From: an uncultured delta proteobacterium
GTDB taxonomy: Bacteria > Myxococcota_A > Polyangia > Polyangiales > Polyangiaceae
Direction: 5' to 3'
Length of the DNA stretch: 64,000 bases
Assembly: GCA_903906315.1 (NCBI GenBank)
Contig: CAIVJW010000244.1
Span: forward strand, 1 to 64,000
The stretch's first letter is position 1; every line of letters begins with the position of its first letter. This document shows positions 24,940-33,525 of the stretch, in pieces. The notes beneath the pieces were generated by a model. That model ran no database searches. It was not told the origin of the DNA and was given only the letters and a program-made list of their open reading frames with translations. The position numbers and the translations under genes are program-made.

Positions 24940-24968
24940 TTGGGCGATTGGTTTAGGCGATCGCCCAA
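24940..24968. promoter_or_regulatory. inverted repeat, likely TetR operator
   Basis: TTGGGCGAT at 24940-24948 and ATCGCCCAA at 24960-24968 form perfect 9-bp arms with an 11-bp spacer. A second, nested 10-bp palindrome GGCGATCGCC spans 24956-24965. The site starts 7 bases upstream of the tetR ATG, which fits an autoregulatory operator covering the promoter or ribosome site of the tetR-GRE-activase operon. Confidence 0.6.
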
Positions 24969-25064
24969 TCCAGGTCAAGGGTCGCGACGCAGGTCGCTTG
25001 CGGCTTCCACGACGCGGCGGACGGCTCGGTCGGGTCGACGCCGATCTTCCCGTAGCGCGGCGGA

Positions 25065-25670
25065 TCAGAACGTGACGGCGTCGCCGGCGATCGTGACGCC
25101 GAACGAGACGAAGGACGTGTCCGCCTCGACGACGAACCCGCCCCGCGCCTCGAGGCCCACTTCGACGCGCCGGCTCCGCACCACGACGCCGCGCAGCGCG
25201 ACCAGGTAGCCGCCGTCGAGCTCGCGCGGGGCGATGGTCCGGCCGAGCACCGTGGCGCGGACGTCGACGTCGTAGAGGCCGATCCCGAGGCGCAGGCGCA
25301 GGCGCCACCACTCGGCGCCGAGCCCGCCGAGGACGCCGATCGCGGCGAGCGATCCGGTCGACCGGACGCTGCCGATCGACGGCCCGAGGTCGACGCGGCT
25401 CTGGCTCGCGTAGAGCGGGTAGTACCCGACGTCGACGAAGGGCGAGACCCAGGGCGTGCGAAACGAGAGGCTCGCGGCGACCGCTCCACCCCCATTTTTC
25501 GACCAGATTTCGCGAGCTTGCGTGGATCGTCCCTGGACCATCAGGTCGTATCCACCGAACGCGTCGACCTCGAGGGCGTAGCGCGCGCGCGGCTCCTCCG
25601 CGGAGGCGATCGTGGGCGCGAGGGCGGCGAACGCGCCCGCCGAAAGCGCCACGACCCAGCGCCCGGTCAC
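25065..25670 (-). CDS. small outer-membrane beta-barrel protein, unknown
   Basis: 201 residues from a GTG at 25670 that overlaps the stop of the upstream gene (GTGA). It has a signal peptide (VVALSAGAFAALAPTIASA-EE) and then alternating amphipathic strands (YALEVDAFGGYDLMV, LSFRTPWVSPFVDVGYYPLY, GYLVALRGVVVRSRRVEVGLEARGG), ending in F. This fits an 8-strand outer-membrane barrel. No named family is recognised. It is the last gene of the minus-strand run that starts with the persulfide reductase. Confidence 0.7.
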   Translation of the reverse strand: MTGRWVVALSAGAFAALAPTIASAEEPRARYALEVDAFGGYDLMVQGRSTQAREIWSKNGGGAVAASLSFRTPWVSPFVDVGYYPLYASQSRVDLGPSIGSVRSTGSLAAIGVLGGLGAEWWRLRLRLGIGLYDVDVRATVLGRTIAPRELDGGYLVALRGVVVRSRRVEVGLEARGGFVVEADTSFVSFGVTIAGDAVTF

Positions 25671-27022
25671 GGCGTCACCTCGGCCGGGAGCGGCACGTCG
25701 AGCACCTCGAAGCGCTGGCGCACGAGCCCGGGGCGGTCGCTGAGCAGCGCGTTCGGGTGGCCGAGCGTCAGGAAGGCGTCGATGTACTCGCTCTCGTCGA
25801 GCGACCAGTAGACGACGCCCCGGCCCTCGGCCTGGAGCGCGCCGACGTCGGCCGTCATCGGGCCCCGCGTCCAGCGCGGCCCCCACCAGGCGCAGCCCGC
25901 GGCGCGCACGTCGGCCGGCTCGAGCTCGACGAGGCACGGCACGTCGGGCGGCCCGAGCGCGACGAAGGCGTCGACGAGCTCCTGGGTGCCCATGCCGACG
26001 ACCACGACGAAGCGCCGGCCCTTCGCGGCCGCCGCGGCGCCGAAGCGCTTGGACGCCGCGACGGCGGGCTCGATGGAGTCGACGGTCTTCACGTCGAGCC
26101 ACGCGCCGCGCAGCGTCGTGTCGTCGATCGCGGCGGCGAGCGCCTCGTCGAGCGTCGGCACCGGCTCGCCGTACTTGAGCGTGCAGAGCGCGCGCACGTG
26201 GGCGAAGCCGAACTCCGCGACGGGTCCGTGGCAGTAGGTGCCGCTGCTGAGGCGCGGGGTGAAGGTGTCGTCGTGGTAGAGGATGGGCACGCCGTCCAGC
26301 GTGCGGCGCACGTCGATCTCGACGAACGACGCGCCGAACGCCTCGGCCCGGCGGATCGACGCGACGGAGTTCTCCGAGACGCCGCAGTCGTCGATGGTGC
26401 GGCACGCGCCGCGGTGCGCGCCGAAGAGGAAGCGACCCTCGGGGTCCTTGCGCGCGCGCTGCCACGTCGCGACCAGCGCGTCCGTCGGCACGTCGGCGTC
26501 CTCGCCGGTCGCGAACTCGAGCGTCGTCGACGCGAGGTCCACGCCCTCGAGCGAGGCGGCGTCCCCCGCGCAGAGCGCCCGCGCCGTCGCCTCGGGACCG
26601 ACGAAGAGGCGGATGAGCCCGACGGTCGCCTCGCGGGGCAGGCGCCACACGCCCTCCATCACGAGGCGCGCGCCGCCGTCGAGGCAGCCGGCGCGCAGGA
26701 TGGCCATCGCCGAGTCGGGGGCGCCGAAGAGCGAGAGGGTCCCGGGCGCGTCGTGCGCGACGACCGGCCCGCGCAGCCGCGGCGCCACGCGCGGGAACGA
26801 GTAGAGGCCGGCGAGGCGGGCGATCGCCGGCTGGCCGAGAGGCTCGGCGTCGCGCAGGAGCCCGCCGTCGGGGAAGACCGGATCGATCACCTTGCGCCGC
26901 CCGCCGCACGACCCAGCCAGCGACAGCGCCGCCGCGATCAAGCAAAGCCAGCGCGGGCCGGATCGCGGCCCGGCCCGCCGACCATGCCCGCGAAGGGCAG
27001 GCTGCGTGCGAGAACCGTTCAT
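25667..27022 (-). CDS. glycerophosphodiester phosphodiesterase-like lipoprotein
   Basis: 451 residues. The signal is unusually long and Arg-rich, and ends at LAGSCGG (lipobox). The first about 170 residues are of unknown type. A GDPD-type TIM barrel follows: HRG near residue 204 (FGAHRGACR), ENS, FVEIDV, and LYHDDTF, giving the catalytic His, Glu and Asp ligands of the GDPD family, and a late LDVKTVD strand. Hydrolysis of glycerophosphodiesters in the periplasm or at the surface is the likely role. The start at 27022 is chosen for the signal peptide; an ATG at 27064 would overlap the upstream gene. Confidence 0.8.
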   Translation of the reverse strand: MNGSRTQPALRGHGRRAGPRSGPRWLCLIAAALSLAGSCGGRRKVIDPVFPDGGLLRDAEPLGQPAIARLAGLYSFPRVAPRLRGPVVAHDAPGTLSLFGAPDSAMAILRAGCLDGGARLVMEGVWRLPREATVGLIRLFVGPEATARALCAGDAASLEGVDLASTTLEFATGEDADVPTDALVATWQRARKDPEGRFLFGAHRGACRTIDDCGVSENSVASIRRAEAFGASFVEIDVRRTLDGVPILYHDDTFTPRLSSGTYCHGPVAEFGFAHVRALCTLKYGEPVPTLDEALAAAIDDTTLRGAWLDVKTVDSIEPAVAASKRFGAAAAAKGRRFVVVVGMGTQELVDAFVALGPPDVPCLVELEPADVRAAGCAWWGPRWTRGPMTADVGALQAEGRGVVYWSLDESEYIDAFLTLGHPNALLSDRPGLVRQRFEVLDVPLPAEVTP

Positions 27023-27026
27023 CGCG

Positions 27027-27773
27027 TCAGAACCCGACCCCGGCGACGACTCTCGGATAGGCATAGCGAATGGTGGAGTCCGAAAAGGCGATCCACGCCT
27101 GGTAGTCGGGCAAGGTCCACATCACTCCGAACCCGCCGTTCACCGCGAAGGTCGGGCCGAGCGGCACCTCGACGGTCAGCGTGCTCGCGAGGCCCGAGAA
27201 GCTGACGCGCTGCTTCGAGACCGTCTGCGCGTCGCCGAGGCGCACGTGCTGCGCGAACGTGACGATGGCCTCGCTCGTGAGCGCGATCCGCGTCGACCCG
27301 ATCGCGTAGCCGAGCGCGATCCCGGGCTCGAGGATCCCGCCGAAGCCGAAGGCGTCGAAGCCCTCGAACGCGAGCGCGCCGAACCACATGCCGCCGTGCA
27401 CGAGCGGCCCCACGGAGAAGTCCCCGACGCGCAGCGCCCACGCGAGGCCGAGCTCGGCCTGGTTCGACACGTAGGCGCCGCGGGCGCGCAGATCGACCGA
27501 GAAGCCGGCGGGGAGCCCCAGCCGGATCGCGGCCGTGAGCTGCGGGATCGTGCGCGTCTCGGACTCGGTCACGCGCCGGGGCAGGACGTCGAGCAGCGCG
27601 CCCACGCCGGCGCGAACGCGGAAGCGGCCCGGACCGTCGGGGTGCAGGAGGGGGCCCTTCGGAGCGACCGCGACCGCGGTCGTCGCTGCGGCGGGCTCGC
27701 CCGCGCGGGCGGCGCCGGGAAACGCGGCGAGCGCGACGGGCAGGACGATCGTCGCGAGGACGGTGGCGCGCAT
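27027..27773 (-). CDS. outer-membrane beta-barrel protein, unknown
   Basis: 248 residues. Signal peptide MRATVLATIVLPVALAAF, cleavage near ARA-GE. The mature part is a series of amphipathic strands (FRVRAGVGALLDVLPRR, GFSVDLRARGAYVSNQAEL, RVVAGVGF) ending in F, as in outer-membrane barrels. It lies 4 bases upstream of the GDPD-like gene on the same strand, so the pair is probably co-expressed. An ATG at 27818 would add 15 non-signal residues and is less likely. Confidence 0.7.
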   Translation of the reverse strand: MRATVLATIVLPVALAAFPGAARAGEPAAATTAVAVAPKGPLLHPDGPGRFRVRAGVGALLDVLPRRVTESETRTIPQLTAAIRLGLPAGFSVDLRARGAYVSNQAELGLAWALRVGDFSVGPLVHGGMWFGALAFEGFDAFGFGGILEPGIALGYAIGSTRIALTSEAIVTFAQHVRLGDAQTVSKQRVSFSGLASTLTVEVPLGPTFAVNGGFGVMWTLPDYQAWIAFSDSTIRYAYPRVVAGVGF

Positions 27774-27859
27774 CGGCGACGGCTCGGTAGCACGCGCGAG
27801 CGCGCGCGGGGGCGCCATCTCGGTGAGGCGCCGCAGCCACGAGCGCGCGGGGGGGCCGG

Positions 27860-28408
27860 TCAGCGACCCGCGAGCCAGAGCCGCGCGCGAAAGCCGGGCC
27901 CCGAGGTGAAGCCCGTCTCGGCGAAGCGGATGGCCTGATCCGGGCCGACGAAGAAGCTCGTCGGGAACGCGTGCACGCCCCACGCGCGCGCGATCGCCCC
28001 GTCGGCGTCGACGACGACCGGGAAGCCGAGCCCGCGCTTCTGCATGCCCGCGCGGATCTCGGCCGCCTGCCCCGAGTCGGTCGCGACCGTCACCATCGCG
28101 TGGTCGCGCGCGAGCGCGTCGAGGGTGCCGCTCTCGGCCTCGCACACCCCGCACCACGTGGCCCAGAAGTGCACGAGCACGGGCTTGCCGCGAAAATCCG
28201 CGAGCGTGACGCCCTTGCCGTCGAGATCGCGGCCGACGAGCGACGGGGCGGCGCCCTCGGCGATCCCGCGGTGCGTGAAGGCGCGCACGCCGAGGAGCAG
28301 GGCGATCACGAGGGCCCACTGGCCGACCGAGCGCAGGCGCTCCCGGCCGGTGGGCTTCGCGGCGGTGGGCGTGGCCTCGGCCGCGGACGACGTCGGGCTC
28401 GCGCGCAT
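27860..28408 (-). CDS. TlpA/ResA-like membrane-anchored thioredoxin
   Basis: 182 residues. An N-terminal transmembrane anchor (SVGQWALVIALLLGVRAF) is followed by an AhpC/TSA-Redoxin fold with HFWATWCGVC (CxxC) and a later cis-Pro region (GVHAFPTSFFVG). The domain faces the periplasm and is a thiol-disulfide reductase or oxidase of the TlpA/ScsD/ResA group. Start and stop of this gene and the upstream reductase share one base (TGATG), showing translational coupling. Context suggests protein persulfide or disulfide handling. Confidence 0.88.
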   Translation of the reverse strand: MRASPTSSAAEATPTAAKPTGRERLRSVGQWALVIALLLGVRAFTHRGIAEGAAPSLVGRDLDGKGVTLADFRGKPVLVHFWATWCGVCEAESGTLDALARDHAMVTVATDSGQAAEIRAGMQKRGLGFPVVVDADGAIARAWGVHAFPTSFFVGPDQAIRFAETGFTSGPGFRARLWLAGR

Positions 28409-30066
28409 CACTCGAAGGGGATCCCGCCCTCGAGCTGCATGCTGAGCCAGCCGCCGGTGACGTTGACCACGTCCGCGAAGCCGAGCTCCTTCAGGATCCG
28501 CAGCGCGAGGTGGCCGCGGAAGCCGACGCGGCAGTGCACGGCGATGCGGCGGCCCTTCGGGAGCGCATCCCACTGAAAGCGCAGGTCGTCGACCGGGATG
28601 TGCGTCGCGCCGATCACGTGGCCCTTCGACCACTCGCCGAGGTTGCGCACGTCGAGCACGAGCGGGGGCGCGCTCGACGCGAGCTCGGCGCGCAGCTCGG
28701 CCGCGGTGATCGAGGGGCTGAAGCCGGACAGGTGGTTTTCGGCCACGAAGGCCGCGAGGTTGATGGGATCGTTCGCCGACGAATACGGCGGCGCGTACGC
28801 GAGGTCGAGCTCGGCGAGGTCGTGCACCGTGAGCCTGCCCAGGAGCGCGGTCGCGAGCACGTCGATGCGCTTGTCGACGCCCGCGTGCCCGAAGGCCTGC
28901 GCGCCGAGCAGCCGCCCGTTCTTCTTGTCGAAGACGATCTTGAGCGTGAGCTCCTTGGCGCCGGGGAAATAGCCCGCGTGGTGATCCTTGTGCACGACGG
29001 CCACGCCGACGTCGAACCCCGCGTCGCGAGCCGCCTTCTCGCCGAGGCCCGTCATCGCGGCAGTCGCCTCGAAGATCTTCACGACGCTCGTCCCGAGCGC
29101 GCCGCGGTAGCGCATCGACTGGCCCATCGCGTTCGACGCCGCGATGCGCCCCTGCCGGTTCGCGGGCCCGGCGAGCGGGACACGCACCTTCCTGCCCGAG
29201 ACCTTGTGATCGATCTCGAGCATGTCGCCCGCGGCGTAGATGTCCGGGTCGGAGGTGCGGAGCTCCTCGTCGACGAGCAGGCCGCCCGTCGGGCCGATCA
29301 CGAGCCCGGCGCTCTTCGCGAGCGTGAGCTCGGGCCGCACGCCGACCGAGAAGAGCACGAGATCGGCCGGGATCCGGCGCCCATCCGACAGCTCGACCGT
29401 GCGGTCCTCGGGGTGCACCGCCTTCACGCCGAGGCCCGCGACCACGTGCACGCCGCTCCGCTCGAGCTCGCCTTCGACCAGTCGCCCGATCTCGGGGTCC
29501 ATCACGGCCATCACCGTCGGGAGCAGCTCGATCACGGTCGTGTCGAGCCCGCGCTTCTGGAACGCCTCGGCCATCTCGAGGCCGATGAAGCCGCTGCCGA
29601 CGACGACGGCCGTCTTCGGCTTCGCCTCGTCGATGAAGCCGTGCAGCCGGTCCATGTCCGGCACCGTCCACAGCTTGAACACGTGCGGCGCGTCGTGGCC
29701 CGGGAGCGGCGGCAGGATCGGCGTTCCGCCCTGCGCGAGCACGAGCTTGTCGTAGGCCAACCACTCTTCGCCCTCGGGCCCGCGCACTCGAACGCGCTTG
29801 CCCGGCCGGTCGATCTCGAGCGCCTCGGTGTCCACCTTGGCCGTGACGCGGTAGCGCCCGTCGAAGCCCTCGGGCGTCTGCAGGAGCAGCTTCGACCGCT
29901 TCTCGATGTCGCGCGACAGGAAGTACGGCAGGCCGCAGTTGGCGTACGAGACGTACGGGCCACGCTCGAGGAGCGTGATGTCCGCGGTCTCGCTGATGCG
30001 GCGGGCACGGGCTGCAGCGGTGGCGCCACCGGCCACGCCACCGACGATCACGAGCTTCTTGTTCAT
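28408..30066 (-). CDS. CoA-disulfide/persulfide reductase fused to rhodanese
   Basis: 552 residues. The N-terminal 450 form a pyridine nucleotide-disulfide oxidoreductase: VIVGGVAGGATAAARAR (FAD), the redox Cys in SYANCGLPYF, VVVGSGFIGLEMAEAF (NAD(P)H) and YAAGDMLE. The last 100 are a rhodanese domain with the active-site Cys in VHCRVGFRGH and LDVRNLGEW. This is the CoADR-RHD / NADH-dependent persulfide reductase architecture, which reduces CoA or protein persulfides and polysulfide. It heads a minus-strand operon with the TlpA-like gene and is divergent from a rhodanese-like lipoprotein gene, pointing to sulfane-sulfur metabolism. Confidence 0.92.
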   Translation of the reverse strand: MNKKLVIVGGVAGGATAAARARRISETADITLLERGPYVSYANCGLPYFLSRDIEKRSKLLLQTPEGFDGRYRVTAKVDTEALEIDRPGKRVRVRGPEGEEWLAYDKLVLAQGGTPILPPLPGHDAPHVFKLWTVPDMDRLHGFIDEAKPKTAVVVGSGFIGLEMAEAFQKRGLDTTVIELLPTVMAVMDPEIGRLVEGELERSGVHVVAGLGVKAVHPEDRTVELSDGRRIPADLVLFSVGVRPELTLAKSAGLVIGPTGGLLVDEELRTSDPDIYAAGDMLEIDHKVSGRKVRVPLAGPANRQGRIAASNAMGQSMRYRGALGTSVVKIFEATAAMTGLGEKAARDAGFDVGVAVVHKDHHAGYFPGAKELTLKIVFDKKNGRLLGAQAFGHAGVDKRIDVLATALLGRLTVHDLAELDLAYAPPYSSANDPINLAAFVAENHLSGFSPSITAAELRAELASSAPPLVLDVRNLGEWSKGHVIGATHIPVDDLRFQWDALPKGRRIAVHCRVGFRGHLALRILKELGFADVVNVTGGWLSMQLEGGIPFE

Positions 30067-30219
30067 GAGGGGTTCTCGGGGTTCGGGGGTCCACCCGGCG
30101 GGGCGACCTCCCGCCCTATGAGAGCCTGGCTGCCCCAAAGGGTTCTCCCGCCGGGCCCGATTTCGGCCCGCACCTTCCAGGCGAACCCTTCCGCCGCTGC
30201 GCGGCTCTCACCCGGGGCC

Positions 30220-30738
30220 ATGCGTACTCCCGATCTCCTTCCGGTGCACGGCCCCGCCCGTGGCCTCCTCGTGCTCCTCGCCGCTCTCGCCCTGTCGGCG
30301 ACGGCCTGCCAGAAGGCCGACGCGGGCTCCGAAAAGACCGGCTCGGCGGAGTCCCCCTCCAAGGTCGCCGGCAAGCCGCTGCGCGAGGCGATGCTCCCGC
30401 CGGCGGACCTCGCGAAGACGCTCGCCGATCCGGCCGCGAAGAAGCCGCTCATCCTCTTCGTCGGCCCCGAGCAGCTCTTCGTGAAGCACATCCCGGCCGC
30501 GAAGAACGCCGGAGAGGCCGGCGAGGGCGTCGAGACGCTGGTGAAGCTCGTGAGCTCGCTGCCGCGCGACACCGACGTCGTCATCTACTGCGGCTGCTGC
30601 CCGCCGCGAAACTGCCCCAACATCAAGCCCGCGTACGCCAAGCTCCTCGAGCTCGGCTTCACCAGCGTGCGCGCGCTCGACCTGCCCCAGAACTTCCGCG
30701 CCGACTGGCGCGAGAAGGGCTACCCCGTCGAGCCGTAG
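30220..30738 (+). CDS. rhodanese-like lipoprotein with Cys-rich active loop
   Basis: 172 residues. The signal ends at ALSATAC-QK (lipoprotein-like, with a weak -3 residue). The remaining domain has rhodanese-like strands (KPLILFVGPEQLF, HIPAAKNAG, DTDVVIYCGCCPPRNCPN, LLELGFTSVRALD). The position of the catalytic Cys carries CGCCPPRNC, four Cys in nine residues, unlike a standard single-Cys rhodanese loop. It may bind metal or carry persulfides outside the cytoplasm. Divergent from the persulfide reductase, with 153 bases between the starts that must hold both promoters. Confidence 0.75.
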   Translation: MRTPDLLPVHGPARGLLVLLAALALSATACQKADAGSEKTGSAESPSKVAGKPLREAMLPPADLAKTLADPAAKKPLILFVGPEQLFVKHIPAAKNAGEAGEGVETLVKLVSSLPRDTDVVIYCGCCPPRNCPNIKPAYAKLLELGFTSVRALDLPQNFRADWREKGYPVEP

Positions 30739-30792
30739 CCGACGCCGCGCGCCGCCCGGGGTCTGCTAGCGTCCTCGCGAGGGCGAGCCAGC

Positions 30793-32508
30793 ATGCAACC
30801 GTTCCAGTCCTTCGACGAGGTCGCGGCCTTCCTTCGCCAGAACGAGGTCGGCCGGCGCGCCAGCCTCGAGACGCCGTTCGGCCGCCGCCTGCTCTTCTAC
30901 GCCGACCTGACCGCGACGGGCCGCTACCTGCACTTCGTCGAAGCCTGGGTCCGGCGCATCCTGCCGTTTTACGCCAACACGCACACGGCCGTCTCCTCGA
31001 CGGGCCGCATCATGACCGAGCTCCGCGAGGCCGCCCGCGGCGTCGTCGCGCGCGGCGTGGGCGCAGGGCCGGGCGACGTCGTCGTGTTCGTCGGATCGGG
31101 CGCGACGGCCGCGATCAACAAGCTCGTCGGCCTGCTCGGCCTGCGCATCTCGGAGCCGCTCGAGCGCGAGCACTCCCTGTCGCGCGCGATCCCGGACGCG
31201 GACCGCCCGGTCGTCTTCGTCGGCCCGTACGAGCACCACTCGAACGAGCTCCCCTGGCTCGAGTCCGTCGCCCACGTCGTCGAGATCGCCCTCGATTCCC
31301 GCGGCGCGATCGACCTCGACGACCTCGACGCGAAGCTCTCGGCGCACGCGGCGCGGCACCTCAAGATCGGCACCTTCTCCGCCGCGTCGAACGTGACCGG
31401 CGTGATCACCGACGTCCGCGCCGTCGCGCGCGTCCTGCACCGCCACGGCGCCGTCGCGTGCTTCGACTACGCCGCGGCCGCGCCCTACGTGCCGATCGAC
31501 ATGCACCCCGCGGCCGAGGACGAGCGCATCGACGCGATCTTCGTCTCGGCCCACAAATTCCCCGGCGGCCCGCAGGCCTCGGGCGTGCTCGTCGCCGACC
31601 GCGCCCTGTTCCGGTCGCGGACGCCCGAGCGCCCGGGCGGCGGCACCGTCGACTACGTCTCGGCCTTCGAGCGCGTCGCGGTCGACTACGTGCAGCGCCT
31701 CGACGAGCGCGAGGAGGGCGGGACCCCCGCGATCATGGGCGACATCCGCGCCGGCGTCGCCTTCCTCGTCAAGGAGGCCGTCGGCCCGGCGCGCGTGCTC
31801 GACCACGAGCTCTCGATGTCGCGCCACGCGATGGAGCGCCTCGCCCGCCACCCCAAGATCCGCCTGCTCGGCTCGACGGATCTGCCCCGCCTCGGCGTCG
31901 TGTCCTTCCTCGTCGAGGGCCTGCACCACGACCTCGCGAGCGCGCTGCTCGACCACCTCTTCGGCATCCAGAACCGCGCCGGCTGCGCGTGCGCGGGCCC
32001 GTACGGCCACCGCCTCCTCGGCATCGACCGCGCGCAGAGCGAGCGCTATCGCGCGCGTATCGCCGAGGGCCTCGTCGGCCTCAAGCCCGGCTGGGTGCGC
32101 CTCTCGCTGCCCTACTACGCCTCCGAGGCCGACCTCGACTTCCTCCTCCGCGCCGTCGAGTTCGTCGCCGACCGCGGCCGCGACTTCGTCCCCGCCTACG
32201 AGCTCGACTGGCGCGACGGCGTCTGGCGCCACGTCGATCGCCCCGTCCCCGACGTCGCCCCGATCGAGCTCACCGTCGAGGCGCTCTGGGAGGCCGCGCA
32301 GACCTTCGCCGCCGGCGATCACGAGTCCCCCCTCTCCGAGGCCCAGCTCGCCGCCGAGCGCGCGCGCTACTTCCCCGACGCGACGCGCGTCGCCGACGAC
32401 CTCGCGCGCCGCTGGGAGCGCGATCCGCCGACGTGGAACGCGCCGACGGGCCGCGCCGACATCGACGATCTCGTCTGGTTCGACTACGCCCACACGCGCG
32501 GCCTCTGA
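30793..32508 (+). CDS. class V aminotransferase, cysteine desulfurase-like, with extended C-terminus
   Basis: 571 residues. PLP fold type I with the Schiff-base Lys in VSAHKFPGG, the PLP loop GSGATAAIN, FDYAAAAP, and a Cys-rich segment GCACAGPYGH where desulfurases carry their active Cys. This type is a less-studied relative of SufS/Csd. Residues after about 450 are an extra segment of unknown function. It sits 54 bp after the rhodanese-like lipoprotein gene on the same strand, so it could supply persulfide sulfur. Actual activity (desulfurase, lyase or epimerase) is open. Confidence 0.82.
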   Translation: MQPFQSFDEVAAFLRQNEVGRRASLETPFGRRLLFYADLTATGRYLHFVEAWVRRILPFYANTHTAVSSTGRIMTELREAARGVVARGVGAGPGDVVVFVGSGATAAINKLVGLLGLRISEPLEREHSLSRAIPDADRPVVFVGPYEHHSNELPWLESVAHVVEIALDSRGAIDLDDLDAKLSAHAARHLKIGTFSAASNVTGVITDVRAVARVLHRHGAVACFDYAAAAPYVPIDMHPAAEDERIDAIFVSAHKFPGGPQASGVLVADRALFRSRTPERPGGGTVDYVSAFERVAVDYVQRLDEREEGGTPAIMGDIRAGVAFLVKEAVGPARVLDHELSMSRHAMERLARHPKIRLLGSTDLPRLGVVSFLVEGLHHDLASALLDHLFGIQNRAGCACAGPYGHRLLGIDRAQSERYRARIAEGLVGLKPGWVRLSLPYYASEADLDFLLRAVEFVADRGRDFVPAYELDWRDGVWRHVDRPVPDVAPIELTVEALWEAAQTFAAGDHESPLSEAQLAAERARYFPDATRVADDLARRWERDPPTWNAPTGRADIDDLVWFDYAHTRGL

Positions 32509-32517
32509 GGACAACCC

Positions 32518-33465
32518 ATGAGCCCCGACCGCTCCCCCCTGCGCCTCCACGAGGTCTTCGGCCTCTCGCCCCTGCCCGTCCGCGCCCGCGAAGCCTGGCT
32601 CGCCATCCGCGGCGACGCGAGCGTGCCGCCATCGCGCGTCGATCTCAGCACGCTCGGCGTGCTGCAGCCCTTGCTCTCGGTGCGCACCTGGCTCGGCGCG
32701 CGCCGCGCCGACCGCCGCATCCCGATCTACAACCTCTTCAACCGCACCCCGACGCCCCTCGCCGACGGCTGGTCGATCCGAAAGACCCAGGTGCGGGACT
32801 ACCGCGGCGGGACGCTCACCTACGACAGCCACAACGGCACCGACTTCGTGCTGCCGGTCGGCACCGTCGTCGTCGCGCCCGCGCCCGGCCGCGTGCTGCG
32901 CGTCTCGAGCGAGTTCAACCGCGGCGGCCTCAAGGTCTTCCTCGACCACGGCCGCGGCCTCGCGACGACGTCGAACCACCTCGCCCGCGCCCTCGTCCGC
33001 CCGGGCGACGTCGTGCGGCGAGGCCAGCCCATCGCGCTCTCCGGCTACTCGGGCCTCGACGCGATCATCGCCTTCCCGCTCAGCGTGCCGCACGTACACT
33101 TCAACGTCTGGCTCGACGGCGAGTACGTCGACCCCTTCGCGACGACCGGCGAGGCGCCCCTCTGGCGCGACGGCAACGATCCGCGCCCCGCCTCCCTCGA
33201 CGGCGCCCCCGAGGCCTACGAGCCCACGGACTGGGACGAGGCGGGCGTCGACGACGCCGTCCGCGCCTGCCTCGACGACGAGGTCCGCGCGAGCCTCGCG
33301 CGCGAGCCGGACCTCGCGGTGCGCGCGATGAGCCTGCTCTTCCAGCGCAACTACTACCCGACCCGCTTCCGCGATCGGCCGAGCGTCGTTCGCGACGCTC
33401 ATGCGCGCGAGCCGCGCCTCACGCTCCCGGTGCAGGCCGGCGAGTGGGAAGGGATCGCCCTCTAG
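32518..33465 (+). CDS. M23 (LytM-type) peptidase-domain protein
   Basis: 315 residues with no clear signal peptide. The LytM zinc motif HNGTD (HxxxD) and the second motif HVHFN (HxH) are present, spaced as in M23 metallopeptidases, with a conserved FLDHGRGL strand between. N- and C-terminal extensions of about 95 and 110 residues are unlike standard M23 proteins. It lies 9 bases after the desulfurase-like gene with a GAGGA-type SD, so the two genes are in one operon. Without a signal peptide its cell-wall role is uncertain; a cytoplasmic or leaderless-secreted form is possible. Confidence 0.82.
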   Translation: MSPDRSPLRLHEVFGLSPLPVRAREAWLAIRGDASVPPSRVDLSTLGVLQPLLSVRTWLGARRADRRIPIYNLFNRTPTPLADGWSIRKTQVRDYRGGTLTYDSHNGTDFVLPVGTVVVAPAPGRVLRVSSEFNRGGLKVFLDHGRGLATTSNHLARALVRPGDVVRRGQPIALSGYSGLDAIIAFPLSVPHVHFNVWLDGEYVDPFATTGEAPLWRDGNDPRPASLDGAPEAYEPTDWDEAGVDDAVRACLDDEVRASLAREPDLAVRAMSLLFQRNYYPTRFRDRPSVVRDAHAREPRLTLPVQAGEWEGIAL

Positions 33466-33525
33466 CGCGCCTGCCGTGGGCTCGGCGGAACGAGTCCGTC
33501 GCTACGCGCGGGCCAGTCCGGATCG

